DNA from: Liolophura sinensis
Taxonomy: Eukaryota; Mollusca; Polyplacophora; Chitonida; Chitonidae
Length of the DNA stretch: 64,000 bases
NCBI RefSeq assembly: GCF_032854445.1
Contig: NC_088296.1
Coordinates: 6,811,435-6,875,434, forward strand
Direction of reading: 5' to 3'
Part shown: positions 21,984-34,015 of the stretch, piece by piece
How the letters are laid out: each line of letters starts with the position of its first letter
How positions within the stretch are numbered: the stretch's first letter is position 1
The notes under the pieces: generated by a model
The model's input: the letters and a program-made list of their open reading frames with translations, nothing else
Told to the model about the DNA's origin: nothing
Database searches by the model: none
Made by a program: the position numbers and the translations under genes

Positions 21984-23077
21984 CTACATGTACAGTATTC
22001 GTGAAGATCTGTGAGGCACATGTACCTGGAATGAGGATAAACTTAAATGTCCCAGATGTAAGTAAATAATATATATACATGTACATGTGTACTGTAGGTA
22101 TATTTATACACACGAAAATAAACCATGCTTTATGAACATGTGTTTTGGGTAATACTTGCATACATGTATACTACAGAACATCCTGGTGGAAAGCGTGAAG
22201 GGGAAATTACTCAGAAATATGTTAATGTCCTATTCACTTCCGTTCGGGTTTTGATGTAACTGCCAAGTGAATTCCATGCCATTTTTGTCTTGGACATTTG
22301 GATGTATTTGTCAGGTAGGTGTAGTTCATGCAGTATGTTGACCCACTTTAGAATTTATGACCCATTTGTTGCTGAACCTACATGTATAGCAAACAGGGAA
22401 GCATGGACTTCGGTTCTGCTAACAATTTACAAACTACGGGATGTTAAGAGTGGCAGGGAATACATAACTCTGGACAAGCCTTCAATGCTCTGTTTGTCTG
22501 ACTGCAACTCTTCTCGAATTCTTGCAGGAGAGGCAGTTCTTTTTCGCGTTCAGGATTGCTTGTAGGTCTCTTATTGTCAGTATGCCTCCTTACGGCAGTT
22601 AGAAATCGTTTACTGGAAGTCTCTGCCACTGTGCCAACTTTTGTCAACTTTTTCAAGCGCCAGTAGGCAGTAGGACCTTCACGCCATTTTATTGACGTTA
22701 AACTTCGGTCTTCAGCCAATCATTATGATATCACAATAAAGGCAGAATGATGTTACAGTGGAAACTGATACATTGTAACATTGTAGACGTTGTGCAACAA
22801 TAATTTTTTGATGTAACAATAGATCCAGGTCCTCCTTCACACTAGCGCCACCTTACGGGGATAACATTTCAGTGACGAGTCAAGTGTGGGATTTACATAC
22901 ATGCACATGTACATGTTCTTGCTGCAGTTTTGCAGCATTTTTTGCATGTGGTAGTGTTACACATATGCATCTGAAGTCATGGCCATGACATGCATCGTAT
23001 CAAGGGGGAGGTAACTGTGCTAACTACTGTAGTCTACCTCGGTAGATCATGAGACATTACTGTCAAACCAAACGTAT

Positions 23078-23185
23078 GCTGGCCACCGTCGTATAAGTTA
23101 AATATTCTTGAGTACGGCGTAAAACACCAATCAAATAAATAAAAAAATAAATCAATAAATAAATCAGAAAATAAATAAATTACAT
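23078..23185 (+). mobile_element. SINE family A, 3' end
   Basis: ATGCTGGCCACCGTCGTATA, TTGAGTACGGCGTAAAACAC, and a long AAATAAATAAATC-rich tail. Confidence 0.8.
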
Positions 23186-23326
23186 CAAGCTTGAGCTGGG
23201 TAAAATCGTTGGTTTTGCTTGATGAACATTGGGTATCCCTTTGAGGTTGTTATAAATCATGAAGTCATTGACCTTTCCAGAATGATCACTACATGTACAT
23301 GCGTGGAGTCAATCCACTCTTTCCCC

Positions 23327-23442
23327 CCCACCCCCTCGGGCTCTGTCCGGTTTCCTCCCACCATAATGCTGGCCGCCCTCGTATAAGTATAATATTCTTG
23401 AGTACAGCGTAAAACACCAATCAAATAAATAAATAAAATTAA
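23327..23442 (+). mobile_element. SINE family A, 3' half
   Basis: CTCGGGCTCTGTCCGGTTTC to GTACAGCGTAAAACACCAAT and an AAATAAATAAA tail; second copy within 350 bp in the same orientation. Confidence 0.85.
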
Positions 23443-24697
23443 TCCGCTCTTGACACTCTTGTACACTTGTCGTACAAAACTATCTCAGCGTGAGGTATGT
23501 TGTGTGATACTAGTTCTGCCATCTAACTTGTCTGCTCTTTGCAAACAGGCTGCCACACTACATTCCATTTCTTGGAGTGGTACTTGGCAAAATTCTGTAA
23601 ATCTACTGATAAGTTTCGGGAAATATAACTTCATAATGACGCCATATTGAAATGCTGAAATATTAAAGGATATATGAAAAGGGACTATAAAACAAAGAAT
23701 ATGTTTCTGTGCCAAATGAAGAAAATTATGTCCCGGAATTTTGCGGGTATTTTTATACCTGTTAATTACCCATCTATAGTATGCATATTTTCCGTCAGCG
23801 GCCGCATTTTATCAGAAATTAGATCATTGTTGATCTTGCTCAGAACTTGGTGAACACCCCCGTTGTGCCCCGAGCCCGGTGAACCCTGTGGCTGCATTGT
23901 GGGAAGGGTGACATGTACATAGATACTGCCTGGCTTCTTCTGGCTTTGCCCCTACACCTACCCTCACCCTCATTCGGCCTGTTCACCAAACCCCCGCCCC
24001 AGTTCACCAAGACCCATTTGGTCTCTCCCCAACAGTTCTTTTTAAACAGGGATCATCACTGACGTCACTTAATTTCTGGAGTGACCGCTGGGGCATTAAG
24101 AAAACTGTACTTTGAAGCCATTTTTACCACCCAAAGTGAAAGTTGGAGACTTTGTTTTTACTGTTATATGTAATGACACATGATAATCTGCGCATTAAGA
24201 AATAAAACCATTGTGTTTCATGTGTCTGTGAAGTTGAAATGAAACTTTCATTTTTGAGAGTTACATATACAATACATGTGTTGTAGCAGAGCAGATCGAA
24301 TGGTTCTTGTGGCTCTGTGCCCACACTGCAGCCACCTGGTACGAGATCAGCTCCTGTGTGGATGTCAAAATGCTGTTTATGATAGCATATAACCAGTATC
24401 GGTTAAATGATATATTTTTATTTTTGACTGGTGACATTAATTATTTATTATCTGATATTATGAATTATCATCAGTGAGATTGTCTTTTATTCTTAGTGCA
24501 TTTGGTAGTCTCTTTTTCATGAGCGTTACTGTGATGTGCCACAAGGCTTCAATGAGCTTGTTGGGAGTGATTGCTGCCTCCCCCAGTCAGAATCAAGCAA
24601 AATTTTGTCACTTGAAAAATACTAAACATTGGGTGAAATAAAAAACACCATGTTGGGACTGAGACAAAAAATCTGAAATATAAACCTAACCTGTTCA

Positions 24698-24782
24698 TGA
24701 ATAGGACTCGTCGTCAAATGGCTGAAAAATTGTTGAGTACGACATTAAACCCCAAACAATCACTCACTCACTCACTCACTCA
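24698..24782 (+). mobile_element. SINE-like family B, 3' end fragment
   Basis: TCGTCAAATGGCTGAAAAAT, TGTTGAGTACGACATTAAAC, then CCCAAACAATCACTCACTCA: the best preserved family B terminus in the window. Confidence 0.7.
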
Positions 24783-25369
24783 TGAATAGGACTGAGAGAA
24801 TGTACAAGTGGGACAAGACATCTCTTGCAGTGTCGTTTTTTATCTTGTAACAAATATTTCTAGAATTGTATTTATTCAGTATTATACAGCTGTGACATAG
24901 GTCACAGATACTGTCATTATTTAGCATGTGACTTCAAAGACGCTTGTTTCACGCCCTGTAGGTGTAAAAGTGTGTCAGTGTAAAGCCGTAAGCCTACTAT
25001 TATGGACATGTGCATTTAAGACAGCGAGCAAGTGTAAAAGGTGTAAGTAGAGGCAGGCTGTAGGCAAAAGACCTGAATCAGCAAACTCGTTCTCCACAGA
25101 CCTGTTTGGCTGCTGCAGTTATTTAGGGCGGAGACTGACACACAGATCAAAGGTCATCCACTCTGAGTTGCCATGGTGATAATGACTTGATAGGCAGTAC
25201 CAGGCAATCAACTGAACCAGCATGGCTACCAATACAATACACGAAGCCTATAATAAATACCTGCATATGTTTCGCCCATAATGGGCCTAAGCTTAAATGC
25301 TGTTATGAATAACTTGTGTTATGGGTATATAACCAAAATTATGATTTGTGTGGAAAGCCAACTACTGAC

Positions 25370-25371
25370 TT

Positions 25372-25439
<68 letters not shown>

Positions 25440-25460
25440 CACACACACACATATGTACAC
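25370..25460. repeat. Compound (GT)n(AT)n(AC)n microsatellite
   Basis: A GT run, an AT run and an AC run in order make one near-perfect hairpin-forming palindrome. Confidence 0.95.
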
Positions 25461-25881
25461 ACTTTGTTTGAAAGATGCACTCGTCCTCTGAAAAAATTTG
25501 TAAAAAACTGAAATAAGGCAACCTAGGGACCTAGGATCATTATCACATAAAAATCACTTTGTAAATGCCATATGCCAATGTGATATATTCAGCTTGGGAT
25601 CTGTATCATTTCTGATCATGGAGGGGTAATGTAAGTTCACTGCAAGTCCACCAGTTAGCTACTGTGTAATTTTGTGGAAGGCATGTTTATGGAGTGGACA
25701 GTTGACATGTACTGCCCGGAATTAGGTACCTGACGCTGAGATGGCCAGGTCAAAACACAATTTCAGCACTAAGAGTTCATGATGTGCCCAGAAAGTGTTT
25801 GTTCCTAGTGTTATTCAGTATACATTTACACATGTATTAAATACGCATGTGGTTGGCTTGATAGTTGCCTTTCCGTTCTTA

Positions 25882-26036
25882 TGTAGAAAGGTCTGCCAGT
25901 AACCAGCAGATACATATATATATGTAGTTGTGGGTTGTAGCCCGGTTTTTCTCACACCATAATGTTTGGACACCTTTGTATGAGTGAAATATTCTTGGCT
26001 AAGTGTAAAACACCCAATCAAAAAAATAAATAAAAT
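25882..26036 (+). mobile_element. SINE family A, diverged copy
   Basis: GTAGAAAGGTCTGCCAGTAA, an internal TATATATATATG insertion, AGCCCGGTTTTTCTCACACC and AATATTCTTGGCTAAGTGTA, tail AAATAAAATA. Confidence 0.7.
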
Positions 26037-26477
26037 TGATAAATGCAGCGTGTGTTTCTTTAGAAAGACTAGATGCCCATACACTGCATACTGTATGTTA
26101 TATGCGAAGCTCTTGTGGGGTTGGTACAGCGCTCAATAGTGTCAGTGTCATGACATTGTAAAGCTTATGGTCAAAATATCAACCTTGTACAAGATTTGTG
26201 TGGCTGTCATAAACAGGAAGTCATACGCATGTTGCATTGTGTTGACAGAGAAGGATGAGACGGGCACATGACTGAAAGACCGTCACATGAATTCACAACA
26301 TGACCTTTGACACCTAACTTCTGTAGCTCTGTTGTCAATCCAGACCAGTTGACTTCAGGAAAACCAAAACACAGTTGTGATCAAAATTACACCCATGTGA
26401 TGAGCACTAACTGTAAATGTATCACTGAAGTTCCATGCTGGCTTTAGATACATGTAGCTTTGTCAGGTTTAAGTACT

Positions 26478-26690
26478 ACAATTCTTTAATCTTTCCGCAT
26501 GTTTGCAAGGTTATTCAGGCATATTCTGAAGGGATTACTCTTTGTAGACGGATAAAATTATACTTTTTGTGCAGCCCTGAAACTGGCCAACCCAACCAAT
26601 ATCATTTTGTCTCCAAAACCATCTTGAAGCTGTATTGAAATTGCACTGAAAATAGCTTATATGTGAAAAAGTTGAGCAGTCAGGGTACAA
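26478..26690 (-). mobile_element. MITE family C copy, reverse
   Basis: Begins TTCTTTAATCTTTCCGCATG and includes GGCCAACCCAACCAATATC, ending ATGTGAAAAAGTTGAGCAGT. Confidence 0.75.
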
Positions 26691-27135
26691 AGTTGAGCAA
26701 TTAGGGTACATGCATTTTTTTGTTGTTGACTTTTTGGTAAAGCCCGTTCTATGATTTTGTTTATTTATCTCTGAATTAATTTTTTTCAAAATATTACATT
26801 CAAAATGGAGGAAATTCCTGCTTCAGAACAGAACTCTCTTTTTACTCAATGACTTAACAAAGGTTATGCAGGTCAGTCTATAGTAAACATTGATCGATGT
26901 CAACTTGAACTTTGGGTGACCTTTTGTGCGTATATCAACAAATATGCCGCCAAAAATATTATGTAACACACAGTAGATGTTGCACATATCAGTGTAAACA
27001 GCGGACTCAATGCACTAATAATATGTGCACTTCAAATATTCTATTTACTGAACGACATTGAAAAAATGAAAATAATACTCGGCAGTTTTATATTGTTATG
27101 TGAGAACATGGATAGTTTTAACTAGGATTTAGTGT

Positions 27136-27269
27136 ATTATTTATTTATTTGATTGGTGTTTTATGCCGTACTCAAGAATATTTCCCTTATATTACCGCAA
27201 CCAGCATTATGGTGGGAGGAAACCGAGCAGAGTCCGGGGGAAACCCCTGACCATCCGCAGGTTGCTGGA
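27136..27269 (-). mobile_element. SINE family A, 3' half, reverse
   Basis: Plus strand reads ATTTGATTGGTGTTTTATGC, AACCAGCATTATGGTGGGAG, and ends ACCATCCGCAGGTTGCTGG. Confidence 0.85.
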
Positions 27270-27365
27270 AGAATATTTCACTTCTGTGACGGCGATTAGC
27301 AGTTTAATGTATTACGAATGGCAGCAAACAAAATCAGCTCTGGTGGCTGGATGAGATGTACTATA

Positions 27366-27710
27366 ATGGCTCAACATTTTTTGCATGTTTGCAAGGTGTT
27401 TATTCAAGCATATTCTGAAGGCATTATTGTGTATAACTGATAAAACGATACTTTTTGTGAAACCCTGAAATTAACCCATACAGCCTATGTAGTTCTTGAT
27501 TGATACATTTATTTATTTGATTTGTGTTCTACGCCGTACACAAGAATATTTCACTTATTCTACGGCGGTCAGCATTATGGTGGGAGGAAACCGGGCAGAG
27601 TCCTGGGGGAAACCCACGACCATCCACAGGTTGCTCTCAGACCTTCCCACATGCAGCCGTATGTAGTTTTTGTGTTCAAAATCAAATTGAACTGTATGTA
27701 ACAACAACGC
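27366..27710 (-). mobile_element. MITE family C copy split by a SINE
   Basis: The left part (27366-27498) runs from TGGCTCAACATTTTTTGCAT to the target sequence TATGTAGTTCTTG. The right part resumes after the SINE at 27660 with TATGTAGTTTTTGTGTTCAA. The two parts together correspond to one family C copy in reverse orientation; its far end is lost. Confidence 0.65.
27499..27659 (-). mobile_element. SINE family A inserted in a MITE, with target-site duplication
   Basis: Reverse-oriented SINE 3' half, GATTTGTGTTCTACGCCGTA to CTTCCCACATGCAGCC. It is bracketed by 13-bp near-identical repeats, TATGTAGTTCTTG (27486-27498) and TATGTAGTTTTTG (27660-27672), as expected for retroposition. Confidence 0.8.
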
Positions 27711-27730
27711 CACTTTACATGTACACAGTA

Positions 27731-27930
27731 AGTTGTGAATCCCCAATTCAAGAGCAACTTACAGTGCAATTTATGCACACTTTTAATTTGATTTTGGAGA
27801 AATTACATTGGGTCGGATTGGCCAATTTCAGGGCTTCGCAAATAGTATCATTTTTACTGTCTACACAGAATAATGCCTTCAGAGAATATGCAGAGTAAAC
27901 ACCTTTCAAACATGAGAAAAGGTTGAAGAA
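27731..27930 (+). mobile_element. MITE family C copy
   Basis: From AATCCCCAATTCAAGAGCAA, where the 5' TIR is damaged, through GGTCGGATTGGCCAATTTCA to GAGAAAAGGTTGAAGAATGA. Confidence 0.75.
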
Positions 27931-28362
27931 TGACAGTAGATAAAGAGTGAATATTCATATATATGTATCTCTGCTCAATATGGTACATTGTACTCTACAT
28001 GCTGTGTCCTGTGTGTAAGGTGACACTGCATGTGACAACAGCAACAACAACAACAACACTGCATTGGTACAGACATGTAGATGTGTATGTATAGCTGGGC
28101 CTGTGTAAGTGATAGCAGGGTGCCAGTATCCGGTACTGGATCTGGCATTTCCTATCCCCTATAATCTCTTCCTGTTACAGTGTGTGACCGGTCCCACAGC
28201 TCAGTAAATGCCTCTTTGTGATGTGACTTCCAGGGGGTGGTGGTGGTGGTGAGGTGATTAAATTCACAGAAATGAAATAAGGGGGCTTATGATACCTCCA
28301 CAGGTCTGTTTGCAAGTACGATGGATGTCAAAAGGCTATAAGTTTCTGTATAAAGTTTGACT

Positions 28363-28587
28363 GCTGTCATTCTTCAGCCTTTCACCTTTTCGCAAGGTGT
28401 TTGTTCAAGCATATTCTGAAGGCATTATTCTGTGTGGACTGACAAAATTATATGTTTTGTGAAACCCTCTGGCTCAAATTGACCAGCCAAGCCAAGGTAG
28501 TTTTGTCACCAAAATCAATCAAAAATGTCCATAAATTACACTGAAAATTGCTCTTTCATATGTGAAAAGGTTGAGGAATTAGGGTAT
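28363..28587 (-). mobile_element. MITE family C copy, reverse, both ends present
   Basis: Begins GCTGTCATTCTTCAGCCTTT and ends ATATGTGAAAAGGTTGAGGA, so both terminal inverted repeats can be compared directly. Confidence 0.8.
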
Positions 28588-28611
28588 ATTTTACACATAT
28601 ACATGTGTGTA

Positions 28612-28621
28612 TTTATATATA

Positions 28622-28653
<32 letters not shown>

Positions 28654-28654
28654 A
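28612..28654. repeat. (AT)n microsatellite with GTGTG interruption
   Basis: Two runs of alternating TA separated by TGTGTG. Confidence 0.9.
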
Positions 28655-28671
28655 TCCTAAGCTTGATATGT

Positions 28672-28915
28672 ATTATTTATTTATTTGTTTCATCGGTGTT
28701 TTAGGCCTTACTTGAGAATATTTCACTTATACAACGGCAGCCAGCATTATGGTGGGAGGAAACGAGGTAGAGCCCAGGGAAACCCACAAAACAACCATCT
28801 GCAGGTTGCTGGAAGACCTTCCCATGTATGGCTGGAGAGGAAGCTAGCTTGAGCTGGACTTGAACTTAAAGTGACCACATTGCTGGGTGGCTCATAGGGC
28901 ATTGCGCCGTGGTGG
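28672..28915 (-). mobile_element. SINE family A, near full length, reverse
   Basis: From the AT-rich tail complement (ATTTATTTATTTGTTTCATC) through the body, then AGCTTGAGCTGGACTTGAAC (B-box complement) and a head that differs from the standard one. Confidence 0.8.
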
Positions 28916-29730
28916 CGTGCACCGATATGTATTAATTAAAAGTGTTGGTATTTTCTTGTTTCTCATGTAATATCCAATGAACATGTCACTTTGAGTAAGT
29001 TTTTCATTCTACATAAGCCATGGTGTCTGGGGGTGTGTATGCTGCTCTTCAAGGTCTTACAGTCTAAAGATACTTAAGTCCTATCTCCATTGTTCAGTTT
29101 CACATTTGTTTAATTAAGCTAATTTCATTGTCTCTGATATAAGGGCTCGGCTGTGGGTGGGGGTCTGGGGAATGCAGGTCTGTGGAATGAAGCCTCCCCC
29201 CTCCCCCCTCACTATTAAATGATACATGCCAGGAGTTTTCCAAGTTGTGGTTTTGTTGGTGGTTTAATTAGTGGGCGTTTAAGAAGCTTAGATACATGTT
29301 AGGGTACTATTTATGTACATGAAACAAATTGTACACATGCGTCTCTTTGGTGTCTTCATGTGCAGGTTTCTTTTCTCATTGATCATCGCAAAGATTTGTA
29401 CCAGTTTTTCACCTCTGAGGTAAGCTGGATTTGAACTCTGAACTTGTCTATTTAAGGCTTCTGTACTGTTGCTGCATCCTGATACTTTTTTGTCAGAAAC
29501 ATGGTTAACAGACAGGCAGTAGAAATTGCATCCCAGCCCCTTTGTTTTGAGGAATATACATACATGTACATCTATGGTATTTTTAATACCACCTTAGCCA
29601 TTTCTTAAAGTTACATATAACTGTGTGCCATTCATTTGATGAGTTAAAAGCTGGACATGGCTTTCTTGATTTAAATTTTTACACATGTACATATGTGGAG
29701 GTAAAACACCAGATAGTTATTTTAACTAAT

Positions 29731-29845
29731 TCTTCAACCTTTTCAAACATCATGTTTAGCGTCATTTTTTTTTAATGCATAAATTCCACTGAAGAAAACG
29801 CTGTAGTGGTCGGAAATGTTGAAGACTTTCAGTAGTCGCATGTAT
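29731..29845. mobile_element. Short palindromic relative of MITE family C
   Basis: Ends AATTCTTCAACCTTTTCAAA and GGAAATGTTGAAGACTTTCA are inverted repeats, but the interior (GCATAAATTCCACTGAAGAA) differs from family C. A similar segment lies at 33850-33946. Confidence 0.4.
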
Positions 29846-30398
29846 ACATGTATCTATTAAGCAGGCAAATGCACTTTGATCACCTTGAAATATAATTAGA
29901 TGAGGGCATTGTGAAAAAAGTATGTTTGATTTTTGGAGTGGTAAACCACCTGACCCTTCTCTTGTCTTAAAACTTTTTATTGGGCTTGTGATGAAAATTC
30001 TTTTCTTTTTAAAGTTTTTCTTTGAATGCTGATTTCTTTAATTTTTGTTTGATTGTTAATTTCTTTAAAATCCCTGTCATTCTCATAGCCAGAACGAGAG
30101 ACTTTTTGGTTTGGTTACCGCCAACAGAGATTTTTAAAGGCTGGCCTGTCCAGCTGTACATCATGTGGCACAGCACTGAAGCCTGAAGGCATTGATGTGT
30201 GATTGCGTACCGGGAAAATTGTGGGCAAATTATGAGTAATTATGGCTAATCTTGAAAATACCAGCATAATGGGATGGTTATTAAAGGGCTGAATGTTTGC
30301 AGGTGGATTGCAGATAATGGTAGAAAATAAGGGCTGTTGAGATCTGGGGTTTGAAGGACAGTGTACATGCATCCAATACGAAACATCATGGATTTGAC

Positions 30399-30735
30399 TT
30401 TTAACTACATGTACATGTATGGTCAGAAACACGAGGTTCTGTCTTATAACTACACGTACATCTACAGTCAGAAACATGAGGTTCTGGCTTATAACTACAC
30501 GTACACTGTACATTTAGAGTCGGAAACATGAGGTTCCGTCTCATAACTACACGTACATCTACAGTCAGATACATGAAGTTCTGTCTTATAACTACAGTCA
30601 GAAACATGAATTTTTGACTTGTAACTACATGTACGGTAGGCCTCAACTTATAGCTACATGTACATGTACAGTCAGAAACATAAGGATTTTGACGTACATG
30701 TATACATGTAGCAACATGTGCAGTCAGCATCTTGA
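30399..30735. repeat. Tandem array, unit about 58 bp, 5-6 copies
   Basis: Units contain CAGTCAGAAACATGAGGTTC and TTATAACTACACGTACATCT. Confidence 0.85.
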
Positions 30736-30856
30736 AGGTTTTGCCTTAAAACTAAATGTGCAGCTCTGTACTATTCATAAATATCACTATCATCTACAGT
30801 AATGTACATACATGTACAAGATCAGTGTGAATTGTGTAAGATGGACACATGGGGGT

Positions 30857-31317
30857 TTATACTATATGAAGAACTATATGAACTAATGTATACTATACTA
30901 TACTATATGAACTATATGAAGAAATATACATGTATACTATACTGTATGAACTATATGAAGAACTATATACTATACTACATGAACTATATGAAGAACTATA
31001 TACTATACTATATGAACTATATGAAGAACTATATACTATACTACATGAACTATATGAAGAACTATATAGTATACTATATGAAGAACTATATAGTATACTA
31101 TATGAACTATATGAAGAACTATATACTATACTATATGAACTATATGAAGAACTATATACTATACTATATGAACTATATGAAGAACTATATACTATACTAT
31201 ATGAACTATATGAAGAACTATATACTATACTATATGAACTATATGAAGAACTATATACTATACTATATGAACTATATGAAGAACTATATACTATACTATA
31301 TGAACTATATGAAGAAA
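30857..31317. repeat. Minisatellite, 33-bp unit, about 14 copies
   Basis: Unit ACTATATGAAGAACTATATA then CTATACTATATGA. Open in frames on both strands because 33 is a multiple of three; composition is almost pure A/T/C with no protein signature. Confidence 0.95.
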
Positions 31318-31974
31318 TATTTGAACTTTCTGGAAGGTGCATGCACATGTTTAACACTAGCGTGACACACAACAGATGATGATGATGAAAGACTGAGTAT
31401 AGTTGAATACATGGCATTAAAGCTGTGGCGCTGAAAATATGTGAGTTTGGATACATGAGCATTGAAAATATGTGAATTTGGATACATGAGCAGCAGTGGT
31501 GGATTTTAATTTCCCTGTGGGAACCACGACAGGTTTGATACAATTTCTGTGACAGATTACCTGTATCAGTTGACAAATGTGCCACAAAACCAAATAGTCA
31601 CAGAATGAAAATTGCTCTCCATTCGTTGACGAAGCCATCCAGAAAATTGCACAGTTTAAATTTATGTTCATCGGCAATGGCTTATTAAACCATGACAGCA
31701 TCAATAAAAAAAAACAAAACAATCCTTAGTGTCATATGCTGTGTACCTACCCGCATAATATAGAGGCAAATACACTCATATACATGCAGTCATCTTTGCC
31801 TGGCAAATTGGTCAATTAGTGCCGTAAATTGCTGCACCAATTTCATGGGAGCGTTCACGAAAGCCCGAGAGCTTGGGCCTATGTGAATGTACCCAGATCA
31901 CATCCCATTGGTCGAGGGGCCTCCAATTTTGTCATTAAGTTTCTAATGCTGCTGGCCTATTATATACGCCTTTG

Positions 31975-32252
31975 TTAGAAGTTGTTGGGATATTCATAAT
32001 CATTGGGCATGTAGGTGCAGTAGAATACTTCAGGGTCCAGCCGTGGACTGGTGCTGCTGTAGACTGCTGGGATGCTGGTAGGGTTTGCCTTATGGATGAA
32101 GTGCTGGTACTGTGAGAGACCCTCTGCATAAAGCCTGGGCAGTTTGAGGTTCTCAACCAGTTTGAGATAGAGCACTTGTTGTGTGGATCACTTATAGGCA
32201 AGGTGGAACTTAGGGAAACGGCGTCAAGCTCGTTGTGTTTGATTTTAAGCAT
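31975..32252 (-). pseudogene. Possible small coding remnant on the minus strand
   Basis: Two overlapping minus-strand frames look protein-like: 32252-32176 (begins MLKIKHNELDAVSLS) and 32175-31975 (LYLKLVENLKLPRLYAEGLS through YCTYMPNDYEYPNNF to TAA). A one-frame shift near 32176 and a TGA at the junction prevent a single reading frame, and no clean acceptor supports a splice. It may be a decayed exon or retrocopy, or chance. Product not recognised. Confidence 0.2.
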
Positions 32253-32989
32253 CTATGTCAAAACATCAGCTGGAACTTTGTAATTTTCAGACTTCAGGCT
32301 GGAGAGAATTTGGACATTGTCACTTTGTGACTGACTGTAGAGAAGACATCAGTTATTGGTCAACAGCCAAACTGACAGGTTAGAAGATTTAAAACCTTAT
32401 GATTTTAATGAACATACACAAGTAAGGCATTGTGATGATGGTGGCTTTCAAATTTGCAAGTTTGGTCGCCCTTTTTGCACAAGATTTTGAAGAAATGCTG
32501 TACAATATGTTGGCGATATTACGGTCATGTGAAAAGTGCAGGTTTCGAAACAGAGCTCTGAAACCGTTCTTATTCAAACTGAAACTGCAACAAAGGAATA
32601 CGGGTCAGTCTGAAATGACAGCATCAATCAGGATGTCTGCTGTACATGTACAAGTATGTCACACGAGAGAACAGGAGAACAACGGGCGGTTTCTACGGCA
32701 ACTGACACAGGATCCAGATTAACACTTGAGACTTGTTTCCTGACAGTAACAAACCTCAGACGGTTTTAAAATCTCGGGCAGTGCAGAATTGAAAGCTGCG
32801 GCTTTGACCGCGCTACAGGATGTCCCTCTTCAGTAAGTACGTACATGTATTATACAGGGTAACGTGGTAAAGGGCATTTCTGAGGCTGTCTAAGTATACC
32901 ATATTCTACCACTACATAGGGTTTAACATTTTGGTCCCTAGATTTTGGAGAGTTTGTTTTGTGTTAAAGTTCACGTATAGACATATGCA

Positions 32990-33209
32990 TACCCTAAATT
33001 CCTCAACCTTTTCTCATATGAAAATAGCTACTTTTGATGCAATTTATGCACATTTTAAGCTGATTTTGGAGACAAAACTACCTTGGTCAGATTGGCCAGT
33101 TTGAGTGCTTCACAAAAAGTATAATTTTGTCAGTCAACACAGAATAGTGCCCTTAGAATATGCTTGAATAAATAGCTTGCAAACGTGCAAAAAGGTTGAA
33201 AAATTACAT
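32990..33209 (+). mobile_element. MITE family C copy, near consensus
   Basis: From CTAAATTCCTCAACCTTTTC to GCAAAAAGGTTGAAAAATTA, with GCTTGAATAAATAGCTTGCA inside. Both terminal repeats are readable. Confidence 0.8.
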
Positions 33210-33485
33210 TAGTTCCATTTGAAGTTTTTCGTTAAAGTCAGACCTAAATACAGCTTTTTTATTTTGGCAGCCGTTTAACATCCGCTAATTTTGAGCTAAA
33301 ATGTTTTGGGATATTTAGAAATTTTAAACTTCATTTCTTAGATAGCAAGTTATAATGTTAGTCTTACCAGTATGTGTATAATTATGTGATAATTTTCAAG
33401 CATTCAGTTTTACATAAATATAAGGAATTTTAATGAGCAGAGTTTTGCACATGCCCCCGTTGTTCAGCCCTTTCAGGGACTCCGG

Positions 33486-33696
33486 ACTGCATTTCCTCAA
33501 CGGTTTCAAATGTTGGCCAGGTGTTTTTTCAAGCATATTCTGAAAGTATTATTTTGTGTAGGCTGATAAAATTATACTTTGTGTGAAGCCCAAAATTTGG
33601 TCAGTCCAACCAATGTTGTTTTTTCTCCAAAATCAACTAAAAATGTACATAAATTGTACTTTCATGTGCATTAAGGCTGAGGAATTAGAGCATGCA
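33486..33696 (-). mobile_element. MITE family C copy, reverse
   Basis: TGCATTTCCTCAACGGTTTC to GCATTAAGGCTGAGGAATTA. Opposes the copy at 32990-33209, so the pair could fold into a long hairpin. Confidence 0.75.
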
Positions 33697-34015
33697 GTAA
33701 TTTGGACACCTCTAATGGGTGTCAGAATACTTCAACTTTTTCAACTGCCTCTAACCAATATTTTAAATATTCTTGAGAGAACTATGGGATGTAGAGATTC
33801 AATAATTTGGTCAGTTTTCCCAAGCTTGCCACTTCAATGACACAAACTAATAATTTTTAGCATCATTTTCGTAATAACTGTACATGCATAAATTCCATTG
33901 AAAATGGTTGCTTTTAGTGGTTAAAAAAGTTGAAGATTTACAGCATCCTTGTGTTTGGCCCTGGTAGTTATTCTGAAACTAGTTCATACTTGTACACTGT
34001 ATTCTGGTTTCTGTC

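Noticed and set aside
22444-22719. 91-codon minus-strand frame
   Set aside because: Lacks an ATG at its 5' end, is preceded by an in-frame stop, and no acceptor was found; looked protein-like but unsupported.
30893-31585. 230-codon minus-strand frame rich in Ser and Tyr
   Set aside because: Mostly the 33-bp repeat; the unique end shows no protein signature.
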